From the NCBI RefSeq assembly GCF_001424225.1, contig NZ_LMOR01000004.1, forward strand, positions 612,834-676,833: a DNA stretch of 64,000 nt, written 5' to 3'. The notes under the pieces were generated by a model that saw only the letters and a program-made list of their open reading frames with translations, had not been told where the DNA came from and did not search any database. How positions within the stretch are numbered: position 1 is the stretch's first letter; every line of letters starts with the position of its first letter. The stretch comes from Microbacterium sp. Leaf151 (GTDB lineage Bacteria > Actinomycetota > Actinomycetes > Actinomycetales > Microbacteriaceae). The translations under genes and the position numbers were made by a program. Positions 54,872-63,908 of this stretch are shown piece by piece.

Positions 54872-55245
54872 ATGACGGTGAGGTCGGAACGTGTCCCCGT
54901 CGTTGCCGCCGTCGACGGGGACACGTTCAAGATCACCACGACGAGCGGCTCAGTCGGCCTGCGCATCATCGGCATCGTCACCCCAGAGATTGGACGCGAC
55001 GGCGCCGCGAGTGAGTGCCATGCCGATCAAGCCCGCGACGAGCTCGATCAGCTCATTTACGGCCACACCGTGGACCTCTTCACAGACCCCACGCAAGCCG
55101 AAACCGACAAGTACGGTCGCCTCCTGTAACACGTGTACGTCGACGGCGTGAACGTCACTCTCACCGAGCTGGAAGCGGGCGTCGGCCGCGAGGATACCTA
55201 CGACAAGCCCGATGCGGGGCAGGAGGGTCTGATGCACGGATGGGT
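54872..55245 (+). pseudogene. Staphylococcal-nuclease-like protein with in-frame stop
   Basis: VPVVAAVDGDTFKITT, GIVTPEIGRD and DPTQAETDKYGRLL are thermonuclease motifs. A TAA at 55127-55129 interrupts the frame, which then continues (HVYVDGVNVTLTELEAGVGR) until it is cut off near the IS remnant. The start overlaps the region after the small membrane gene. Confidence 0.8.
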
Positions 55246-55257
55246 GACAGGGGTTAG

Positions 55258-55500
55258 TCAGGGCGCGAGGGCTAGGGTTTTGGTCATCGTGGTCTCGAAT
55301 TCGACGGGCGTCAAACGTCCGGGGCGGCTTTGGCGTCGGCGGCGGTGGTAGGTCTTGTCAATCCAGGTCACGATCGCGATGCGCAGTTCGTCTCGGGTGG
55401 TCCAGGAGCCTCGGTTGACGACGTTCTTCTGCTGGAGCGGGAAGAAATTCTCCATCGCGGCGTTATCGCCCGCCGCGCCGCTCTGCCTATACCACGTCAG
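55258..55500 (-). mobile_element. IS3-family transposase, C-terminal remnant
   Basis: The translation SGAAGDNAAMENFFPLQQKN, then RDELRIAIVTWIDKTYHRRR and RLTPVEFE is the end of an IS3-family OrfB (integrase core and C terminus). Everything upstream of about 55500 is missing, and no terminal inverted repeat was recognised. It abuts the truncated nuclease gene, which it may have disrupted. Confidence 0.8.
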
Positions 55501-55762
55501 TTCCTACGGGCCTTCGGGCCGAAGGTGCTGACGTGAACGACTGTGAAATCGACGGCGACAGTCCCGGGCAATAGCCACCGATGGTAGCCCGTGTAACGCC
55601 CACGTAAACTCCCCCTCTCCCCCTCCCCCACCGCGGGTGAGCCACTCGTTACTTCCCCGCCCCCGGGCACGCGTCCCCGGGAAACCCCTCCTCCCTACGC
55701 TGGCGGCACGCCCCACCCATGCGGGGCGCTGCACCTCCCCACATCGCCTTCCGGAGGAACCC

Positions 55763-57154
55763 GTGACCGTCACCGACCCGCGCACCGCAGCCGCAGCAAC
55801 GCCGCCCGCGGCCGCAACAGAGACAGCTGAACTGCAACACCGTCCCGGCCGCTGGATCGACAACTGGAACCCCGAGAACGCCACCCAGTGGGCGAAAGAG
55901 GGCAAGGCCATCGCCTCCCGCAACCTGCGGTGGTCGATCTTCGCCGAGTTCCTCGGGTTCGTCGTCTGGCAGCTGTGGTCGGTCGTCGTCGTCTCGCTCC
56001 CCGCCGCGGGCTTCCAGCTCTCCACCGGTGAGATCTTCTGGCTCATCTCCATGCCGAGCCTGGTGGGCGCGACGCTGCGCATCCCCTACACGTTCATGGT
56101 TCCACGCTTCGGCGGCCGCAACTGGACGATCGTCTCCGCGGGTCTGCTGCTCATCCCGAGCATCGGCCTCGCCATCGCGGTGTCGAACCCCGCGACCCCG
56201 TTCGGCCTCCTGCTCCTGATCGCCGCGTTCGCCGGCTTCGGCGGCGGCAACTTCGCCAGCTCCATGGCGAACATCACGTTCTTCTACCCGGCCGCGCAGA
56301 AGGGCTACGCGCTGGGACTCAACGCCGCCGGCGGCAACCTCGGCGCCTCGGTCGCGCAGTTCGTCGTGCCGATCGTCATCACCGTCGGCGCCGCCGCCAC
56401 CCTCAACCTGCCGCTCGCGGGCCTCATCTGGGTGCCGCTCATCATCGTCGCCATGGTCGGCGCGTACTTCCGCATGGACAACCTCTCGAGCGCCAAGGCC
56501 GACATCACGGCATCCCTCGCCGCCCTGAGAGAGCCGCACCTGTGGATCATGGCCGTGCTCTACATCGGCACCTTCGGCTCGTTCATCGGCTTCGCCGGCG
56601 TCTTCCCGAAGCTGCTCGCCGACACGTTCCCCGACTTCAAGGGGATCGCGATCGGCACCGCCACCGTCACCCTCGCCTTCCTGGGTGCCCTCGTCGGGTC
56701 GCTCGCCCGCCCCTACGGCGGCAAACTCGCCGACCGCTTCGGCGGTACCGTCATCACGATGGGCGCGTTCACGGTGATGGGTCTCGGCATCCTGGGCGTC
56801 ATCCTGACCCTGGCGATGCAGAACTTCGCGATCTTCCTGCTCTGCTTCCTGGTGCTGTTCGCCGCCGCCGGCATGGGCAACGGCGCGACCTACCGCATGA
56901 TCCCGACGATCTTCGCCCTCCGCTCCAACAACGGGATCGGCGCGCAGCGCAAGGCCGCCGCCGCCCTCGGCCTCGTCTCGGCGATCGGTGCGTACGGCGG
57001 GTTCTTCATCCCGCAGCTGCTCGGCTTCTCGAAGACGACGTTCGGCTCGTACACCCCGGCCCTCGGCTGGTTCGCCCTGGCGTACGTCGCCTTCCTCGCC
57101 CTCACCGCCGGCGTCTACCTGCGGATGGCGAAGAAGACCGGCACCCGGATCTGA
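55763..57154 (+). CDS. narK: Nitrate/nitrite MFS transporter
   Basis: 463 residues with 12 helices. NNP-family motifs: GFGGGNFASSMANITFFYPAAQKGYALGLNAAGGNLG and GMGNGATYRMIPTIF. Imports nitrate for assimilation. GTG at 55763 has GGAGG 5 bases upstream. It overlaps the nitrate reductase start by one base (TGATG), forming narK-nasC-nasB. Confidence 0.95.
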   Translation: MTVTDPRTAAAATPPAAATETAELQHRPGRWIDNWNPENATQWAKEGKAIASRNLRWSIFAEFLGFVVWQLWSVVVVSLPAAGFQLSTGEIFWLISMPSLVGATLRIPYTFMVPRFGGRNWTIVSAGLLLIPSIGLAIAVSNPATPFGLLLLIAAFAGFGGGNFASSMANITFFYPAAQKGYALGLNAAGGNLGASVAQFVVPIVITVGAAATLNLPLAGLIWVPLIIVAMVGAYFRMDNLSSAKADITASLAALREPHLWIMAVLYIGTFGSFIGFAGVFPKLLADTFPDFKGIAIGTATVTLAFLGALVGSLARPYGGKLADRFGGTVITMGAFTVMGLGILGVILTLAMQNFAIFLLCFLVLFAAAGMGNGATYRMIPTIFALRSNNGIGAQRKAAAALGLVSAIGAYGGFFIPQLLGFSKTTFGSYTPALGWFALAYVAFLALTAGVYLRMAKKTGTRI

Positions 57155-59406
57155 TGACCATGAGCTCCGCCGACACCCACTGCCCCTACTGCGCGCTGCA
57201 GTGCGCCATGACCGTGACCCACGAGGGGTCCACCACGGTCGCCGGCCGCGACTTCCCCACCAACCGGGGAGGGCTCTGCGCCAAGGGCTGGACGTCGGCG
57301 GAGCTCCTGGCATCTCCCCAAAGACTCCGGATGCCGTTGACCCGACAGTCCGACGGAACCCTCGCCGAGACCCCCTGGGATGAGGCATTGGATGCCGTCG
57401 CCGCGGCGTTCCGCGACACGAAGGCCGCGCACGGACCCGACGCCAACGCCATCTTCGGCGGCGGCGGACTCACCAACGAGAAGGCCTACCAGCTGGGCAA
57501 ATTCGCCCGCGTCGCCCTCGGCACCTCGCGCATCGACTACAACGGCCGGTTCTGCATGTCGTCGGCGGCCGCGGCATCCAATCGGGCCTTCGGCATGGAC
57601 CGCGGCCTGCCCTTCCCCGTCACCGACCTCGACGACGCGTCGACCATCCTGCTGCTCGGCTCGAACGTCGCCGCGACCATGCCGCCGTTCCTCGCGCACC
57701 TCGCCGGAGCGCGCGCCGCCGGCGGACTCATCGTCGTCGACCCGCGCCGCTCGGCCACCGCGCGCCTCACCGAAGACGGCGCCGGCACCCACCTGCAGGC
57801 CGCCCCCGGCACCGACCTTCCCCTCCTCCTCGGTCTCACGCACATCGCCCTCGCCGAGGGCCTCGCCGACCAGGCCTATATAGAGGAGCGCACCTCGGGG
57901 TTCGACGCGGTCCGACGCAGCGTCGCGCAGTGGTGGCCGGAGCGGACTTCTGCGACCACCGGCGTCCCGGTTGCCGACCTGAAAGCGACCGCGCGCCGCC
58001 TCGCCGCGGGACGCGCGTACATCCTCACCGGACGCGGCGTCGAACAGCACGTCGACGGCACCGCCACCGCCACCGCCGCGATCAACCTCGCCCTCGTGCT
58101 CGGCCTCGTCGGGCGCGAAGGCTCGGGCTACGGCACCCTCACTGGCCAGGGCAACGGCCAGGGCGGACGCGAGCACGGCCAGAAGGCCGACCAGCTGCCC
58201 GGCTACCGCTCGATCCGCGACCCCGAAGCGCGTCGGCACGTCGCGGGCGTCTGGGGTATCAGCCCGGATGAGCTTCCGGATGCCGGCATCCCGGCCACAG
58301 CCCTCCTCGCAGAACTCGGCGGGCCGGTGAAGACCCTGCTGGTCGCCGGATCCAACGTCGTCGTCTCGGCGCCCGACGTCGAGGCCGTGCGCGCGGGGCT
58401 GGAAGCCCTCGACACCCTGATCGTCTGCGACTTCTTCCTCTCCGAGACCGCCGCCCTGGCCGACATCGTGCTGCCCGTGCTGCAGTGGGCCGAGGAGGAG
58501 GGCACCATGACCTCGCTCGAGGGCCGGGTGATCCGTCGCCGCCAGGCTCTGCCCGGACCCGACGGTGCCCGCAGCGAGCTGTGGATCATGGCCGAGATCG
58601 CGCGGCGCCTGGGCGCGGCATCCACCTGGTCGATCGATCCTTCAGAGGTGTTCGACGAGCTCGCCCGCGCTTCGGAGGGCGGCATCGCCGACTACTCGGG
58701 CCTCTCGCACGCGCTGCTCGACACCGACATCGAGGCGTACTGGCCGTACCGCTCCGAGAGCACCCCGCGCCCGTTCACCCGACGTTTCGCCCACGCCGAC
58801 GGCCGCGCGCGTCTCGTGCCGGTGGATGCCACTCCCCCGGCGCCCACCGACCGCGGCGGCGACCTCACCCTCGTCACCGGCCGCTACCTGCAGCAGTACC
58901 AGTCGGGCACCCAGACCCGCCGCGTCGCCGAGCTGAACGGCGCCCGCCCCGAAGCGCGGCTCGAGATCCATCCCGCGACGGCCTCTCGCCTCGGCATCCG
59001 CGAGGGTGCGCTCGTCGCGGTGTCGAACGAGCGCGGCACCGTGCGGGCGCGGGCGAGCGTGACGACCGACATCCGTCACGACACCGTCTTCCTGCCGTTC
59101 CACTACGCCGGTGACGAGTGCGCCAACCGGCTCACCGAGGCTCTGGTGGACCCGACCTCGGCGATGCCCGAGTTCAAGCGCACGCGGGTGCGGGTGGCTC
59201 CGGATGCCGCCGTGCCCGCTGCCGCGGCGACGGAGCACGGACCCGTGGTGGTGTCGGAGCATCCGGGGGTGGGGCCTGCGGCATCCGGTGTCGCGGCCTT
59301 CGCGCTGGCGGGCGCCGCGCCCGCGGCATCCACGTCCGCCGGTTCCGTCCGAGCGAGTGGGACGTTCGACCAGCCGGACACCACCGAGGAGAAGATCCAT
59401 GTCTGA
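57154..59406 (+). CDS. nasC: Assimilatory nitrate reductase catalytic subunit (molybdopterin)
   Basis: A 750-residue bis-MGD oxidoreductase. An N-terminal [4Fe-4S] site uses Cys10, Cys13, Cys17 and Cys42 (CPYCALQC, LCAKG). Further motifs are YNGRFCMSSAAAASNRAFGMDRG, TGQGNGQGGREHGQKADQLPGYR and a C-terminal MoCo-dinucleotide-binding barrel. The last 70 residues are Ala-rich and carry no FeS domain. Reduces nitrate to nitrite in the cytosol. Symbol follows Bacillus naming. Confidence 0.93.
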   Translation: MTMSSADTHCPYCALQCAMTVTHEGSTTVAGRDFPTNRGGLCAKGWTSAELLASPQRLRMPLTRQSDGTLAETPWDEALDAVAAAFRDTKAAHGPDANAIFGGGGLTNEKAYQLGKFARVALGTSRIDYNGRFCMSSAAAASNRAFGMDRGLPFPVTDLDDASTILLLGSNVAATMPPFLAHLAGARAAGGLIVVDPRRSATARLTEDGAGTHLQAAPGTDLPLLLGLTHIALAEGLADQAYIEERTSGFDAVRRSVAQWWPERTSATTGVPVADLKATARRLAAGRAYILTGRGVEQHVDGTATATAAINLALVLGLVGREGSGYGTLTGQGNGQGGREHGQKADQLPGYRSIRDPEARRHVAGVWGISPDELPDAGIPATALLAELGGPVKTLLVAGSNVVVSAPDVEAVRAGLEALDTLIVCDFFLSETAALADIVLPVLQWAEEEGTMTSLEGRVIRRRQALPGPDGARSELWIMAEIARRLGAASTWSIDPSEVFDELARASEGGIADYSGLSHALLDTDIEAYWPYRSESTPRPFTRRFAHADGRARLVPVDATPPAPTDRGGDLTLVTGRYLQQYQSGTQTRRVAELNGARPEARLEIHPATASRLGIREGALVAVSNERGTVRARASVTTDIRHDTVFLPFHYAGDECANRLTEALVDPTSAMPEFKRTRVRVAPDAAVPAAAATEHGPVVVSEHPGVGPAASGVAAFALAGAAPAASTSAGSVRASGTFDQPDTTEEKIHV

Positions 59407-61054
59407 ACGTGTGGTGCTGGTGGGCTACGGCCCCGTCGGGGCACGGCTGCTCGAGGGACTCCTGCCCGCGGTGCGCGACGGGCGCATCGACCTGACGGTC
59501 ATCGGTGCCGAGACGCACGACGTCTACAACCGCGTGCTGCTCGCCGAGTACGCCGTCGGCCGGGCCGATCGCGACGGCCTCGACATGGGCGACCGTCTCG
59601 TCGCTGAAGAAGCCGGCGTGCGGTTCGTGCTCGGGATGACGGTGGTCGGCGTCGACCGCGACCGTCGCGTCGTGCGGCTGCACGATGGCATCCGGATCCC
59701 GTACGACCGGCTCGTCCTGGCCACCGGGGCCCGAGCGAACGTTCCCACCCTCGCCGGGCTCGAGCGGGCGCAGCGGCACCGCTCGGCACGGCCGGGGGTT
59801 CCCGACCAGCTCGACCACGGTTCGGCGCCGCTCCCCCGCGGGGTCGTGGCGCTCCGCGACCTCACCGACGCGGAGCACGTGCGCGCGGCGGTGTCGGCCG
59901 GTCAGCGGATCGTCGTGCTCGGCGCGGGGGTGCTCGGCATGGAGCTGGCGCTGGCCGCCGCCGAAGCCGGCGCCGAGGTGGTGGTGGCGTACCACTCCGC
60001 CGCCCCGATGAACCGCACGCTCGACGAGAACGGCGGACGCGTACTCGCCGCCGCAGCCACCGCCGTCGGCGTCGAGATGATGCACCACGCCCGCGCCGAG
60101 AGCATCGTGCAGCGCTACGACGACCACGGTCAGGCGTGGTTCGACGGCCTCGTCTGCGCCGACGGCAAGGTGCTCGCGGGCGACCTGCTCGTGCTGTCGT
60201 GCGGGGTCGCGGCGCGCACCGAGGTGGCATCCCTCGCCGGTCTCGCCATCTCGAGCGGGGTGCTGGTCGACGGGGCATCGCGCTCGTGGACCGACCCGGA
60301 CGTCTTCGCTATCGGCGACTGCGCCCACGTCGCCGATCCCGCCGACGCCGGAGCCGACGGCCGCGTGCCGGGAGGACCGAGCGGACTCATCGGCCCGGGC
60401 TGGCGGCAGGCCGACCGGCTGGCGGAGCTGTTGTCGTCGGGCGCTGCGCTGGGCGCGGCATCCGCGGGTCCGGCGGCGGCCTCAACGGGGCCGGCATCCG
60501 CAGCAGCTTCGGGGGTTGCGGGTGTCGTGGCATCCATCAGCCCCATACCCGTCGAGCGCCCCGGCGTCGTGATGCTGAAGGCCGAGGGCATCGACGTCGT
60601 CGCCGGAGGCGCGGTCGACGCCGACCCCTTCTCGCACGCCCCCGGATGCCACGGCCCCCAGGTCACCCTCTGGGCCGACCCCGCCCGCGGCGCCTACGTC
60701 AAGCTCGTCACGGTCGACGGCGTGCTGACCGGCTTCGTCGCGGTCGGGATGCCGCGCACCGGCGCCGAACTCACCCTGCTGTTCGAGCGGGGATCCGAGC
60801 TGCCCGCCGACCGCTCGTCGCTGCTGCGACTCGACGCCCCCGACGCCGGAATGGCCGTCGTCGCCGACCCGTTCGCCGCGGATGCCACGGTGTGCTGGTG
60901 CAACGGGGTGAGTGCGGGGGCGATCCGCGAGGCCGTCGCCGCCGGGGAACCCACCGTGGCCTGCGTCAAGGCGTCGACCCGCGCCGGCACCGGCTGCGGA
61001 GGCTGTGTCGGTCGCATCAACGAACTGCTCACGCGGGAGGCCGTGCCGGCCTAG
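59399..61054 (+). CDS. FAD-dependent electron-transfer subunit of nitrate reductase (NirB-N/BFD type)
   Basis: 551 residues resembling the front half of NirB: FAD motif VVLVGYGPVGARLLEG, DVYNRVLLAEYAVG, NAD(P) motif VVLGAGVLGMELALAAAEAG, VFAIGDCAH, then a C-terminal BFD-like [2Fe-2S] site (CWCNG and GTGCGGC). Similar proteins (B. subtilis NasB) pass NAD(P)H electrons to the molybdenum subunit. ATG 59399 with GAGGAG overlaps the reductase stop by 8 bases. Confidence 0.88.
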   Translation: MSERVVLVGYGPVGARLLEGLLPAVRDGRIDLTVIGAETHDVYNRVLLAEYAVGRADRDGLDMGDRLVAEEAGVRFVLGMTVVGVDRDRRVVRLHDGIRIPYDRLVLATGARANVPTLAGLERAQRHRSARPGVPDQLDHGSAPLPRGVVALRDLTDAEHVRAAVSAGQRIVVLGAGVLGMELALAAAEAGAEVVVAYHSAAPMNRTLDENGGRVLAAAATAVGVEMMHHARAESIVQRYDDHGQAWFDGLVCADGKVLAGDLLVLSCGVAARTEVASLAGLAISSGVLVDGASRSWTDPDVFAIGDCAHVADPADAGADGRVPGGPSGLIGPGWRQADRLAELLSSGAALGAASAGPAAASTGPASAAASGVAGVVASISPIPVERPGVVMLKAEGIDVVAGGAVDADPFSHAPGCHGPQVTLWADPARGAYVKLVTVDGVLTGFVAVGMPRTGAELTLLFERGSELPADRSSLLRLDAPDAGMAVVADPFAADATVCWCNGVSAGAIREAVAAGEPTVACVKASTRAGTGCGGCVGRINELLTREAVPA

Positions 61055-61120
61055 GGCCGCGCGGCGTTCGCCGTCACCCGCGCGAGGTGTCGTTCCATGT
61101 TGCGTTTCGCATGCGTCAGC

Positions 61121-61316
61121 GGCGTCAGCGCGCTCGGCTCGCCGAGCCTCGTCGCCTGAGCGTCTCCGAAGCGGCGAACACCGGCAAACTCACGTGCCGG
61201 CGCCGGGCAGACAGCTCGCGTGCGCCCGCGGCGTCAGCGCGCTCGGCTCGCCGAGCCTTGTCGCCTGAGCGTCTCCGAAGCGGCGGACACCGGCAACTCA
61301 CGTGGCGGCGCCGGAC
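61121..61316. repeat. 87-bp direct repeat, two copies 109 bp apart
   Basis: Units start at 61121 and 61230 (GGCGTCAGCGCGCTCGGCTC, then CGCCTGAGCGTCTCCGAAGC) and differ at a few positions. Each contains the small palindrome GGCTCGCCGAGCC. No gene supported between nasB and the LysE gene. Confidence 0.85.
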
Positions 61317-61343
61317 CGGAACGCCCGCGAAACGCACGGGCAG

Positions 61344-61349
61344 TACGCT
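61344..61349 (+). promoter_or_regulatory. -10 TACGCT, leaderless promoter
   Basis: Six bases before the ATG at 61356. Confidence 0.55.
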
Positions 61350-61355
61350 GCACGC

Positions 61356-61988
61356 ATGCCTCCGATCGAGAACCTCGTGGCCTTCGTCGCCGCGTCGGTC
61401 GTCATCATCGTCATCCCGGGTCCGAGCGTGCTGTTCGTGATCGGTCGGTCGATCGCCCTCGGTCGGCGCGCGGGTGTGCTCAGCGTCGTCGGCAACGCCC
61501 TCGGCACCGTGCCTGCGGTCCTCGCCGTCGCATTCGGGGTCGGCGCGATCGTGGCATCCTCGATCGTCGCCTTCACCGTGCTGAAGATCGTCGGCGCGAT
61601 CTACCTCGTGTGGCTCGGCATCCAGGCGATCCGCCACCGCAACGCACACGTCACCGGCGCCGCGCTCGCCCCCACTTCGTCGATGACGCTGCTGCGCCAG
61701 GGCTTCATCGTGGGGCTCACCAACCCGAAGACCATCGCGTTCTTCGTCGCCGTGCTGCCGCAGTTCGTCGACCCGCACGCCGGAGCCGTCTGGTTGCAAC
61801 TACTCGTGCTCGGCCTCATCTTCCAGGTGCTCGCGCTGACCTGCGACAGCGTGTGGGCCCTCGCCGCCGGCACCGCGCGCACGTGGTTCGCGCGTTCGCC
61901 GAAGCGCATCTCGACGCTGTCGGGAACGGGCGGCGTCATGATGATCGGCCTCGGCGGCGCGCTGGCGTTCACCGGCGCGAAGAGCTGA
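61356..61988 (+). CDS. LysE-family translocator
   Basis: 210 residues with six helices. VVIIVIPGPSVLFVIGRSIALGRRAG, YLVWLGIQAIRHR and GLTNPKTIAFFVAVLPQFVD are the family's conserved stretches. Presumed amino-acid or homoserine exporter. It is the second LysE-type gene of the window and only distantly similar to the one at 42.2 kb. Leaderless start. Confidence 0.9.
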   Translation: MPPIENLVAFVAASVVIIVIPGPSVLFVIGRSIALGRRAGVLSVVGNALGTVPAVLAVAFGVGAIVASSIVAFTVLKIVGAIYLVWLGIQAIRHRNAHVTGAALAPTSSMTLLRQGFIVGLTNPKTIAFFVAVLPQFVDPHAGAVWLQLLVLGLIFQVLALTCDSVWALAAGTARTWFARSPKRISTLSGTGGVMMIGLGGALAFTGAKS

Positions 61989-62110
61989 GGCGCGCTGCGG
62001 CATTCCACCGGCGGGACCCGCACCCGCCCCGAGACGACGTCTCGGCTGCAGGCTGCAACCGTCTCGTCAGCCGAAGGTCCCCTCGTGGTCCCCGCCTGCC
62101 GCAGCAGCAC

Positions 62111-62237
62111 GCCGCGGCATCCCGCGCGTCAGCCCGCCACCGGCGACGCCACCGCAGCGCCCCGCGGCATCCCGCGCCTCAGCAGGCCACCGGCGACGCC
62201 ACCGCAGCGCGCCGCGGCATCCCGCGCCTCAGCCCGC
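62111..62237. repeat. 50-bp tandem repeat, about 2.5 copies
   Basis: Units start at 62111, 62161 and 62211 (CGCGGCATCCCGCGCCTCAG, then GGCCACCGGCGACGCCACCG). The last partial unit enters the 3' end of the oxidoreductase gene. Confidence 0.85.
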
Positions 62238-63704
62238 CGACGGGAGGTCCGCCGAGGCCGCGCCCTCGAGTCGCGTGCCGTCGGGCGCGTAGCGCGAGCC
62301 GTCGACCGGGCTGTCCCAGGAGCGCTCGGCGTCGTTCCAGGTGAGCGGAGCCGGGGCGACGACGACACGAGTCCGACCGTCGATGGTCGACACGGCGGCG
62401 GTGCGCACCCCCTGGCGAGCGACGACGCCCGCACCCTCGGCCGGACGCTTCGCCGGGGCCGGCACGGCCGAGGACAGCGCCCCCGCAGCCACTCCGATCC
62501 GCCGGCCCGCCTCGCCGATCCCGCGGCCGAGGTCGGCGGGCACGGTCATGCGCGTTCCGATCGTGCGCATCCACTGCGGCCGATCGCCGCGCGACACGCC
62601 GCGGATCTCATCGGTCAGTCGCATCGCCGCCGCCGGGCCGTTGGTCAGCCCCCACCCCGCGTATCCGGTGGCGAAGCGCAGGCGGCCGAGGCCGCGCGGC
62701 ATCCCTCCGACGAACGGCACGAGGTTGTGCGACTGATAGTCCTGGCCCGACCAGCGCGCGATCTCGGCGGCGACGGGGAGCGTCCGCTGCGCCCACGCGG
62801 CCAGTTCCTCGGCGAGCGCGACCTCCGACCGGGCCGAGCCCACCGGATGCCGCGCCCCGGTGACGATGAGCACGGGGCGCCCGAACGACCACGGCGCCGC
62901 CATGACGCTGCGTCCGTCGACGCCGACCTCGCTCCACATGCCGCCCGGGGCCTCGGCATCCCCCTCCATCTCGAAGGCGATCGCCCAGGAGCGCAGGGCG
63001 CGCGTCTTCAGGTCGTACAGTCCGCGTCGTGTGAGCGGCGTGCCGGTGGCGAGCACGACCGTGTCGCCGAAGAGGGTGCCGTGGTCGGTGTCGATCCGAC
63101 CGCTCGGCAGCGCCCGGACGTCGCCCACGCGAACGCCCGTGTGGACGACCGCGCCGGCGTCGACGGCCGCGCGCGCGAGCGTGGTCCCTAGCAGCACCGG
63201 ATCGAGCGCGAGCTGGTCGTCGAGGGCGAGGGCGCGGACGGGAGTGTGTCCGCCGAGGTCGCCGGGCGCGTCTTCACGGACAGGCAGGCCGGCCTCCCGG
63301 GCCGCGTCGCGCACCGCGTCGAGCGCGACGTCGGTGGCGAGCACCCGTCCGAAGGTGAACGCCGTGCGGCGGTCAGCCGCGCCTCCGGCCCGCTCGGCGA
63401 GCCACTCCTGGCCCGCGCGATTCGCATCGACGTACGCACGGACGAGACTCGCCGGGTGATGCCGCCGCAGCGCCGCGAGCGTCGTCCCCTGCAGAAGGGA
63501 TGCCATTCCCACCGACGCCGCGGTCGCCCCCTGGCCCACCTCGCCCGCGTCGACGACGGCGACATCGACGCCCGCTTCGGCGAGCATCACCGCGGTCGAC
63601 AGGCCGGTGATCCCGGCGCCGACGATGACGACGTCGTGCCGCGCATCCGCCTCGAACGGGGTTGCGACGGAGGTTCGGTCTCGGGTCCACAGGGGAGAGG
63701 TCAT
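62229..63704 (-). CDS. FAD-dependent oxidoreductase with degenerate Rieske domain
   Basis: 491 residues. A DAO-type flavoprotein domain (DVVIVGAGITGLSTAVMLAEAG; SHNLVPFVGGMPRGLGRLRF, ATGYAGWGLTNGPAAAM) is followed by a C-terminal segment (about 430-480; LTWNDAERSWDSPVDGSRY) that aligns with the second half of a Rieske domain. There WDCPCHGSRF is expected; Cys and His are replaced (SPVDG) and the first CxH box is missing, so no [2Fe-2S] cluster should bind. ATG 63704 with GGGAGAGG. Confidence 0.85.
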   Translation of the reverse strand: MTSPLWTRDRTSVATPFEADARHDVVIVGAGITGLSTAVMLAEAGVDVAVVDAGEVGQGATAASVGMASLLQGTTLAALRRHHPASLVRAYVDANRAGQEWLAERAGGAADRRTAFTFGRVLATDVALDAVRDAAREAGLPVREDAPGDLGGHTPVRALALDDQLALDPVLLGTTLARAAVDAGAVVHTGVRVGDVRALPSGRIDTDHGTLFGDTVVLATGTPLTRRGLYDLKTRALRSWAIAFEMEGDAEAPGGMWSEVGVDGRSVMAAPWSFGRPVLIVTGARHPVGSARSEVALAEELAAWAQRTLPVAAEIARWSGQDYQSHNLVPFVGGMPRGLGRLRFATGYAGWGLTNGPAAAMRLTDEIRGVSRGDRPQWMRTIGTRMTVPADLGRGIGEAGRRIGVAAGALSSAVPAPAKRPAEGAGVVARQGVRTAAVSTIDGRTRVVVAPAPLTWNDAERSWDSPVDGSRYAPDGTRLEGAASADLPSAG

Positions 63705-63780
63705 GCGTCCATCCCATCGCGGGCGCCGTCGGCGCGGCATCCCGTTGCCTCGTTCGTGGGGATCGTCTAGCGGCGGCCGT

Positions 63781-63832
63781 GCTGTGCGGTTGCGCTGTGC
63801 GATTGGGCTGTGCGGTTGCGCTGTGCGGTTGC
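63781..63832. repeat. 13-bp tandem repeat, four copies
   Basis: Four units of GCTGTGCGGTTGC, the second slightly changed (GCTGTGCGATTGG), immediately before the third palindromic element. Confidence 0.85.
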
Positions 63833-63840
63833 GCCCCCGT

Positions 63841-63908
63841 CCATAAACGCGATCCGCGGCGATAAACACGACGTCAACGTGTTTCTGCGCACGAATCGCG
63901 TTTCTCAC
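63841..63908. repeat. AAACGC palindromic element, copy 3 (diverged)
   Basis: Left arm ATAAACGCGATCC, GCGATAAACACG and right arm CGTGTTTCTGCGCACGAATC then GCGTTTCT form an imperfect palindrome with the same arm order as the copies at 13.2 and 13.4 kb. No gene seen from here to the window end. Confidence 0.75.
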
